Part shown: piece by piece, positions 1-4,845 of the stretch
How the letters are laid out: every line of letters starts with the position of its first letter
Numbering within the stretch: position 1 is the first letter of the stretch
Source of the DNA: CAYOEZ01 sp964402955
Lineage (GTDB): Bacteria; Chloroflexota; DTOL01; DAOUCN01
Assembly: GCA_964402955.1 (NCBI GenBank)
Contig: CAYOEZ010000185.1
Location: 1 to 9,731 of the forward strand
Length of the DNA stretch: 9,731 nt
Reading direction: 5' to 3'
Made by a program: the position numbers and the translations under genes
The notes under the pieces: model-generated
The model's input: the letters and a program-made list of their open reading frames with translations, nothing else
Databases searched by the model: none
What the model was told of the DNA's origin: nothing

Positions 1-603
1 GTTGGGCTGGTAGGAGTCCTGATTGGTGCAGTGCTGCTATATGCCATCATGTCGCAGCCGCCTGGTCCCGGAACAGCAACTTCTACGCCCCAGTCCACTC
101 CACAGCAGCAACCAAGCAGCGGCGCTCGGCCGAGTGCTACCTCTGTTTCTGCTGCGGTATCAGACGTGCAGAACCCCGCTCCTGGCTCCGTGATCCCTGC
201 CGGCCAGGCGTTCTCGAGGAGTGGCGTCACCGTCACGGCGCGACGAGATCTCGACATTAGCCGGAACTACGTGTCCCCGTTTATGGAGATTCGCAACGGT
301 GGCAGCGACCAGCTATTCGTCAGATGGAAGCCATCATTCTTCCACCTTCAGGACAGCGCTGGGCGAGTGTATCATCAGATGAATGATGACACGGCGGCGT
401 ACAATGATGCCATCCAGTTCACCCTGGCGCCGGGTGAATCCATGACGCTGCACGGTTCAGATGTTTACGCACTTAGCTCTCTGGGCTACCAGACCTTTGG
501 ATGGTTCCTGGGGCCCATAGATCCGTCTGTCAAGCAACTCGACTTCAAGGTCGATGAGATTGCCAGTTTGACCAGTCTCACTTGGAGATTCAGTCTGCCA
601 TAA
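1..603 (+). CDS. C-terminal part of a membrane-anchored protein with a DUF4352-like extracytoplasmic domain (5' end outside window)
   Basis: The reading frame is open from base 1 to the TAA at 601-603, so the gene starts to the left of the window; the GTG at 31 is not a convincing start. The first 17 visible residues (VGLVGVLIGAVLLYAIM) are hydrophobic and look like a transmembrane segment. About 45 residues rich in Pro, Ser, Thr and Gln follow, typical of a flexible linker outside the membrane. The remaining ~130 residues are beta-rich, with the pattern 'exposed strand, EIRNGGSDQLFVRW, HLQDSAGRVY, LAPGESMTL'. This resembles DUF4352/immunoglobulin-like domains of bacterial surface proteins, where a G-x-x-Y segment and a PGE turn are common. 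Function is unknown. The promoter downstream suggests it belongs to a different transcript from the next genes. The membrane and extracellular layout is fairly safe; the family assignment is tentative. Confidence 0.6.
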   Translation, partial: VGLVGVLIGAVLLYAIMSQPPGPGTATSTPQSTPQQQPSSGARPSATSVSAAVSDVQNPAPGSVIPAGQAFSRSGVTVTARRDLDISRNYVSPFMEIRNGGSDQLFVRWKPSFFHLQDSAGRVYHQMNDDTAAYNDAIQFTLAPGESMTLHGSDVYALSSLGYQTFGWFLGPIDPSVKQLDFKVDEIASLTSLTWRFSLP

Positions 604-686
604 CCACTCACAGAATCGAAGGGGTTCGCAAAATGGGCAACTGCACCGTGGCCATGCCGATCTATGGGTCAATGTGCTTCTGACTA

Positions 687-716
687 TTGACAAGTCGTCG
701 TTTTTCTGAGTATGAT
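687..716 (+). promoter_or_regulatory. Strong sigma70-type promoter for the ATPase/RHH/winged-helix operon
   Basis: A perfect -35 box TTGACA (687-692) is followed after 18 nt by TATGAT (711-716), one mismatch from the consensus -10. Transcription would start near 723, leaving a leader of about 29 nt before the ATG at 752. Short arms GACT (682-685) and AGTC (693-696) bracket the -35 element and could be a small operator, although 4-bp arms may be chance. The rest of the 604-751 gap shows no gene and no clear terminator for the preceding gene; the only hairpin seen is a weak CGAA-GGGG-TTCG. Confidence 0.7.
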
Positions 717-751
717 AGACATAGAAGTAGGCGAATTGTGCCCCACACACT

Positions 752-1606
752 ATGGACTTGCCCTATCTTGACCACTTCCATCTGAAAGAAGAGCCATTCT
801 CGACCTCTCCCAACCCGAGGTTCCTGTTTACGTCCCCAGTTCACCACGCCGCTGTGCAGAAGATCCGTTACGTTGTTGCTGCCAGGAAAGGTCTGGCCGT
901 GTGCTTTGGCCGTCCGGGCATGGGCAAAACAACGCTGGCCCGGCTGCTCTACCAGACCTTCCTCGATGACGGCTATCGTGCTATCTTCCTCACGAATCCC
1001 AGCTTCCCGACGCCCAACCAACTGCTACGCGCCGTCATCCAGGAGTACCAGGTCACCAAGACCGCCCGCTCGTTCCTCGATCTACTCAACCTGTTCAAGT
1101 CATTCCTCTACGAAGAGGCCATCCAACGTCAGCAAACACTGGTCCTGCTCATCGACGAAGCGCAGACTCTGCGCTACCCGCTTCTGGAGTTGCTCCGGCA
1201 GATCGTCAACTACGAGAGCAACGACCAGAAGTTCCTGCAGGTGGTGCTATTCGCCCAGGAGGAGTTCAGAGCGTCGCTACACCGCGCCCGCAACCTGGAG
1301 AACCGCATTGTCATGTCGTCTACACTGGAGAGCCTCAGCCTCGCCGATACGCAGCAGATGCTGCGCTTCCGCTGGCAAGTCGCCGGCGGTGGGGAGTTCC
1401 CATTCACCGATGATGCCGTGCAAGCAATCTACGCGGCGACTCAGGGTGTACCCCGGTCGCAGATCATTCTGGCGGACAATGCCCTGCTGGTTGCTACGCT
1501 GCACAAGGCGGACAGCATCGGGCCCGATGTCATCCAGCAGGTTGTGCGCGACAGGGGATTGGCTGACATGGTGACAAGCCAGGATGCCGGAAAGGAGGCG
1601 GCATGA
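752..1606 (+). CDS. ExeA/TniB-like AAA+ ATPase
   Basis: This 284-residue cytoplasmic AAA+ ATPase belongs to the ExeA/GspA-like group, related to the transposition ATPases TniB and TnsC. The N-terminus has the family's opening, with aromatic residues, EEPFS (13-17) and NPRFLF (21-26). Walker A is GRPGMGKT (53-60) and Walker B is LVLLIDEAQ (130-138). An asparagine-arginine pair (NR, 184-185) sits where an arginine finger is expected, and GVPR (232-235) matches the usual sensor-2 region. There is no transmembrane or peptidoglycan-binding domain, unlike true secretion ExeA. An in-frame TAG at 728-730 forces the ATG at 752. No good Shine-Dalgarno sequence precedes it, in contrast to the next gene. 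Its stop overlaps the next start as ATGA, implying translational coupling. Such stand-alone ATPases are common on mobile elements; a DNA partition or targeting role is inferred from the neighbours. Confidence 0.8.
   Translation: MDLPYLDHFHLKEEPFSTSPNPRFLFTSPVHHAAVQKIRYVVAARKGLAVCFGRPGMGKTTLARLLYQTFLDDGYRAIFLTNPSFPTPNQLLRAVIQEYQVTKTARSFLDLLNLFKSFLYEEAIQRQQTLVLLIDEAQTLRYPLLELLRQIVNYESNDQKFLQVVLFAQEEFRASLHRARNLENRIVMSSTLESLSLADTQQMLRFRWQVAGGGEFPFTDDAVQAIYAATQGVPRSQIILADNALLVATLHKADSIGPDVIQQVVRDRGLADMVTSQDAGKEAA
1591..1598 (+). promoter_or_regulatory. Strong Shine-Dalgarno sequence for the RHH gene
   Basis: AAAGGAGG lies 4 nt before the ATG at 1603 and inside the 3' end of the ATPase gene. With the ATGA stop/start overlap, it supports both the start choice and tight coupling of the two proteins. 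Confidence 0.75.
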
Positions 1607-2031
1607 GCGACGACAAGCCGGATCTCTACGCCGGCCTCGATCAGATGATTGCCAAGCCGACCAAGCCGTCACCAGCCGAACCAACAACACCGGAACCAGT
1701 TCCGCCGGATGCGCCTGAGCCATCGATCAAGACGACGAGCATCGCTGTGCATGAGACAGCCAGCAGCCACCCGGCAGAAGATGAAACCCACCTGGTGCGC
1801 CAACTTGAACCTGATCTCCCTGATGAACCGTACCTGTACCGCAAGCAGACGCTGGATTTTGGCCCCAAAGACCTGGAAGCGGTGGAGAAACTGCAGCGTG
1901 TCATGAGTGAGACGCACAAGCGCCAGATCACCAAGACGGACATCGTGCGCGCCGCGGTGGAGTTCCTGAGCAAGGACTGCGATGCCCATGCCGAGCAGAG
2001 CTTTATAGTACGAAAGTTTATAAGGAGGTAG
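1603..2031 (+). CDS. Small protein with proline-rich N-terminus and C-terminal ribbon-helix-helix DNA-binding domain
   Basis: This 142-residue protein probably binds DNA. Residues 1-75 are low-complexity, rich in Pro, Glu, Thr and Ser (for example KPTKPSPAEPTTPEPVPP at 18-35), and probably disordered. The C-terminal part has the ribbon-helix-helix order: a strand at YLYRKQTLDF (77-86), helix 1 around 88-106 starting PKDLEAVEKLQ, a turn, and helix 2 at TKTDIVRAAVEFLSKD (110-125). The basic tail ends VRKFIRR. RHH proteins dimerise and insert the strand into the major groove; known roles include repressors, antitoxins and plasmid centromere-binding proteins such as ParG. Its coupling to an ATPase gene fits a partition-like adaptor, and the tail could contact the ATPase, but that is inference. 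No toxin gene is adjacent. I do not recognise a named family. Confidence 0.75.
   Translation: MSDDKPDLYAGLDQMIAKPTKPSPAEPTTPEPVPPDAPEPSIKTTSIAVHETASSHPAEDETHLVRQLEPDLPDEPYLYRKQTLDFGPKDLEAVEKLQRVMSETHKRQITKTDIVRAAVEFLSKDCDAHAEQSFIVRKFIRR
2023..2028 (+). promoter_or_regulatory. Shine-Dalgarno AGGAGG placed unusually far from the next ATG
   Basis: AGGAGG encodes the last two arginines of the RHH protein and lies 22 nt before the ATG at 2051, which is too far for normal use. An in-frame CTG at 2042 would have a 13-nt spacing. Just upstream, two TTTATA boxes (2002-2007 and 2017-2022) make a local AT-rich patch. Confidence 0.45.
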
Positions 2032-2050
2032 TCACCCTGCCCTGACAGCA

Positions 2051-2845
2051 ATGGATGTGAATGCCCATTTCAATAGCCAATTTGTGATGATTGACTTTGA
2101 GCTTCTGGACAACCAGGAGTTCATGCGCTTTGTCGGCTCAACCGCGTTCAGCGTCTATCTTGTCCTGCGGCGCTATGTGTGGCGCAGCACAGAGCGTGAA
2201 CACAGCGCAGGCCTGCACACGCTATATGCGCATGGTGTGCTGGCCTGTTCTGTGTCGGTGGCGACGCTGGCGGAGAAGATTGGTGTGTCGGATCGCAGCA
2301 TCAAGGAGGCGACCACGCGCTTGGAGCACCTGGGGATTGTGCAGTCGCGGGTGACGGGACGCGAGAAGGTGTACATGCTGGGGGAGTGGGTGGACATCAG
2401 CGAGAAGAAGGATGGCAGCGTGCGCAAGGAGTGGTTCTACCTGGAGAGGGTGTTTGCTGCCAGAGGTGAAGAAATCTTCACCCCAGAGGTGCAAGCGCCG
2501 CAGAGAGGTGAAGAAATCCGCCCGGCAGAGGTGCGGGAACCTGCACCGGCATATATCAATAGAGAAGAGAATAAAGAAAGCGTTAACGCGTTAGGAAAGA
2601 AGGATCCTGAGCATGTGCGCTACCTGGTTGAGCAGATTCTGGATGTCTGTGGGGACGAGAAGAGCAGGGGATTCTATACCCGGCTGGCCAGCCGGCTGCC
2701 GGATGACTTGATCTTCCGCTCGCTGGCGGAGATTCGGCAAGATTCGGCAATACGGAACAGGGGCGCGGTACTGACAGCGAAGTTAAGATCGTACCTCTAC
2801 CCCATGCCAAGCGCTTTGAGGGCGGCTGCCAGAGGCTCTGAATAG
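2051..2845 (+). CDS. Winged-helix protein resembling plasmid/ICE replication initiators
   Basis: The 264-residue protein starts with a segment (about 10-45, FVMIDFELLD then FSVYLVLRRYVWR) like that of helix-turn-helix replication proteins. A winged helix follows: SVATLAEKIGVSDRSIKEAT (69-88), LEHLGIVQS (91-99) and a wing ending KVYMLGEW (106-113). A charged linker (about 138-185) contains a 14-residue repeat beginning RGEEI. The C-terminal domain (about 186-248) has a D-x-x-S-x-x-FY-x-x-LA-x-x-LP pattern and IRNRGAVLTAKLRSYL, seen in initiator-like proteins. The last 16 residues are encoded antisense to brxL. The start is uncertain: ATG 2051, CTG 2042 or ATG 2087; I kept the first ATG. It follows the RHH gene by 19 nt and probably shares its transcript. 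It could instead be a transcriptional regulator. The fold is fairly sure, the replication role is inferred. Confidence 0.65.
   Translation: MDVNAHFNSQFVMIDFELLDNQEFMRFVGSTAFSVYLVLRRYVWRSTEREHSAGLHTLYAHGVLACSVSVATLAEKIGVSDRSIKEATTRLEHLGIVQSRVTGREKVYMLGEWVDISEKKDGSVRKEWFYLERVFAARGEEIFTPEVQAPQRGEEIRPAEVREPAPAYINREENKESVNALGKKDPEHVRYLVEQILDVCGDEKSRGFYTRLASRLPDDLIFRSLAEIRQDSAIRNRGAVLTAKLRSYLYPMPSALRAAARGSE
2462..2545 (+). repeat. 42-bp imperfect tandem repeat, two copies, in the linker of the winged-helix gene
   Basis: Both units (2462-2503 and 2504-2545) begin with the identical 15-mer AGAGGTGAAGAAATC and keep CAGAGGTG near the same internal position. The period is a multiple of three, so the protein carries two related 14-residue units starting RGEEI. 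It is a recent-looking internal duplication in a flexible linker. Confidence 0.8.
2580..2593. repeat. Two overlapping 10-bp perfect palindromes
   Basis: GCGTTAACGC (2580-2589) and TAACGCGTTA (2584-2593) are each perfect palindromes. Together they give three alternating half-sites, GCGTTA/TAACGC/GCGTTA. They follow an AT-rich stretch (about 2550-2580) inside the coding region. Possible binding site for the gene's own product; unproven. Confidence 0.5.
2680..2695. repeat. 16-bp perfect palindrome CCGGCTGGCCAGCCGG
   Basis: Each 8-nt half is the exact reverse complement of the other. As RNA it can fold into a 6-bp stem with a GGCC loop. It lies about 100 nt beyond the brxL stop on the minus strand but has no T-run on either side, so it is not a classical intrinsic terminator. 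It also encodes part of TRLASRLP in the winged-helix protein, so chance in GC-rich coding DNA is possible. Confidence 0.5.
2731..2750 (+). repeat. Perfect 10-bp tandem duplication that sets the reading frame
   Basis: GATTCGGCAA occurs twice in a row (2731-2740 and 2741-2750). Ten is not a multiple of three. Removing one copy would change the protein after EIRQ to YGTGARY and then a TGA (original 2772-2774), cutting off the conserved-looking end of the winged-helix protein. Confidence 0.75.
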
Positions 2846-4818
2846 AAGATCGGGTCAACGCGCTCCAGGATGTCTGGTGGAACCTCCATGAAATGGCGCC
2901 GGTTGCTGACCGGGATCAAGACCCGCTTGGCGCCGTTGTCCATGATGACTTGTAGAGGCTCTGACAGAGACTGCATGGGAAGAATGTTGCCCTGGATTGT
3001 CATCTCCCCCAAAACGACCAGGCCGGCCTGAACCGGTTTGTCACGAAGTAGGGAATACAGAGCAATCAGGAACGCAAGCCCCGCTTGTGAGCCTTCTTTG
3101 GTCTGAGTCAAGTCCACGATCTGTACATGATAGTCGTAGCTATCGACCTCGCGCTCGATGCCCATGCGCAGCTTGTTGGCCCGAACGTAGTCGAAAGCGG
3201 TGACCAGCGAATCCTTCATTGTCCGGTCTGGGTTGCCCGTGATGCGCAGCTTGCCGGAACCACTCATGCGGCTAACCTCGACGCGCTGCAGCATGACGGT
3301 GTCACTATCCGCCAGGGACGCTGTGTAGACGCTGCCAGGTGGCAGGGGATCCTGAGTGATGAGTTGCATCCCGCCTTCTTCGGGTACGCCGACATAGTTC
3401 TGCTGCATGGTCTGCGTGTCGATGTACGAGAAAGACGTCTGGTAGTATTCGAAAGATCCCATCTTCTTTAACTGTTCTTTGACCCGGCGTCGTCCTTCAA
3501 GCGCCAACTGGAGATACTCCTCCAGCTCGTCATGGCTGGCGTTGCCTTCAGGATGCAATATCTTGACTAGGCCGGAAACCGTTCGCCGCACAGCTTTGGC
3601 ATCACGTGTGTTGAGGTCTCCGCCCAAGCTGAAGTGGCGATCAAACACCTCGGTGAAATTGTGGCGGCGCAGTTCGCGCAGCGCTTCAGCCACATAGTCC
3701 ACGACGAAGCCATAGTGGGCTGTCAGGAACTCGTTCTTCGTCTTGGGCACCTCCCACCCAGGCAAATAGAAGTGGAAGCGATCGATCAGCGCCATATCCT
3801 GCATCGCTTGCGGCAGGGGCTGGAATAGGGTCCCAGTGCGCACGATCACATCAATAGGCTGGTTGAGATTGCCGACGAAAACCATGGACGCCTCGGCGAC
3901 GATTTCCTCGCGTCCTCTGCTGAAGCTTCCGCTTTCCATGTAGTCTTTGAGAATCTGAATGGCGCTCTTGTCCGAGAACTCAAGGCCGGCGACTTCATCG
4001 AACGCAACCACGTCCCATCGGCCCACCAGCCCAACCTGGCGAGCGCCCATATTGTAGAACAGGTTGGCCACCGTGGTCTTGCCGCCGGAGATCAGGATAG
4101 CGTATGGGCTCAGATCCCGGTACACGTATGACTTGCCCGTGCTTCTGGGGCCGAGCTCGATCAGGTTGTAGTTGCGCTGCACCATGGGCACCAGCCGCAT
4201 CAGGAGCAGCAGCTTGAGCCGGCGGCTGAAAAAGGACGGCTCAAAGCCGATGGTGCGAATAAGCAGGTCGAGCCATTCATCGGTCGTCAACTCGCGGCGG
4301 CCATCGCAGAACTCGCTGAGGCTGAATGAAGCCAATTGGATCGGCCGGATGTCTGTGATGTAGAAAGGCCGCGCCCTCTCGTTCTCCTCATCCTCGGGTC
4401 GAAACTCGATGTCCACCTGCGCCCACACACCGCCCTCAAGCAGACGCTCGTAACGCCTGACGAATGTATCCGGAACATGAATGAAACGGTGGCCGAAGTT
4501 GATAAGCTCGGCCCAGTATTTCGTCCCTTCCAGGCGCACCAGCACCTTGTCAATGTACGTTTGCTGGCCGCTCTCCTTGACGCGCGACTGCGCCTTCATC
4601 GCCTCATCGGGGCGGATGATGCTATCAGCGAGCGTATTGTTGACAAGACGCAGTCCGGCCTCGATCGCTGCTGGATCATCGGTTGCGCAGTACTTGCCCA
4701 GGAGATACTCTAGGACATAGACTGGCACATTGGCGCCCACTTTGACCTGGCGCACCAAATCCTTGCGCACGACCTTGCCTGCGAAGATGCGAGTTACCTT
4801 TTCATCGAGTTGCGGCAT
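2797..4818 (-). CDS. brxL: BREX protein BrxL: AAA+ ATPase with Lon-like C-terminal domain
   Basis: BrxL is a core BREX phage-defence protein, known from structural work as a ring-forming AAA+ DNA-binding factor needed to block phage replication. The 673 residues match the usual family length. The N-terminal ~200 residues carry the family's early segments (VRQVKVGANVPVYVLEYLLGKY, near 22-43). Walker A is GPRSTGKS (223-230), Walker B is VVAFDE (270-275), VFVGNLN (313-319) is a sensor-1-like strand, and DRF (346-348) carries a likely arginine finger. The Lon-like domain spans about 485-673. Its motif reads EGSQAG (575-580), with Gln at the usual catalytic serine and Ser at the usual lysine (SLSEPLQ, 617-623), so proteolysis is unlikely. 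The ATG is preceded by GAGG at 7 nt. It is the last operon gene, 27 nt after pglZ, and its 3' end overlaps the convergent winged-helix gene by 49 bp. Confidence 0.92.
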   Translation of the reverse strand: MPQLDEKVTRIFAGKVVRKDLVRQVKVGANVPVYVLEYLLGKYCATDDPAAIEAGLRLVNNTLADSIIRPDEAMKAQSRVKESGQQTYIDKVLVRLEGTKYWAELINFGHRFIHVPDTFVRRYERLLEGGVWAQVDIEFRPEDEENERARPFYITDIRPIQLASFSLSEFCDGRRELTTDEWLDLLIRTIGFEPSFFSRRLKLLLLMRLVPMVQRNYNLIELGPRSTGKSYVYRDLSPYAILISGGKTTVANLFYNMGARQVGLVGRWDVVAFDEVAGLEFSDKSAIQILKDYMESGSFSRGREEIVAEASMVFVGNLNQPIDVIVRTGTLFQPLPQAMQDMALIDRFHFYLPGWEVPKTKNEFLTAHYGFVVDYVAEALRELRRHNFTEVFDRHFSLGGDLNTRDAKAVRRTVSGLVKILHPEGNASHDELEEYLQLALEGRRRVKEQLKKMGSFEYYQTSFSYIDTQTMQQNYVGVPEEGGMQLITQDPLPPGSVYTASLADSDTVMLQRVEVSRMSGSGKLRITGNPDRTMKDSLVTAFDYVRANKLRMGIEREVDSYDYHVQIVDLTQTKEGSQAGLAFLIALYSLLRDKPVQAGLVVLGEMTIQGNILPMQSLSEPLQVIMDNGAKRVLIPVSNRRHFMEVPPDILERVDPIFYSEPLAAALKALGMG

Positions 4819-4845
4819 GCTATCGCCTCATTCTTGATTTCATGT

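Noticed and set aside
457..1021. Minus-strand frames of about 97 and 119 codons crossing the promoter region
   Set aside because: They overlap confident plus-strand genes and the promoter, lack a ribosome site and show no domain-like pattern.
873..1574. 233-codon plus-strand frame inside the ATPase gene
   Set aside because: Arg/Ser-rich composition typical of a shifted frame; the overlapping ATPase frame carries clear Walker motifs.
752..1606. Type II secretion ATPase ExeA assignment
   Set aside because: The protein lacks the membrane and peptidoglycan-binding parts of ExeA and has no secretion neighbours; only the AAA+ family resemblance is kept.
1603..2031. RHH protein as antitoxin of a toxin-antitoxin pair
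   Set aside because: Neither neighbour resembles a toxin: one is an AAA+ ATPase and the other a 264-residue winged-helix protein.
2680..2695. 16-bp palindrome as the brxL terminator
   Set aside because: No T-run follows on the minus strand and it lies about 100 nt past the stop, so only a palindrome is reported.
2831..2964. 11-bp direct repeat AGAGGCTCTGA at 2831 and 2954, possible recombination site
   Set aside because: Both copies lie in brxL and encode the same SEPL tetrapeptide in frame, so the protein sequence explains them.
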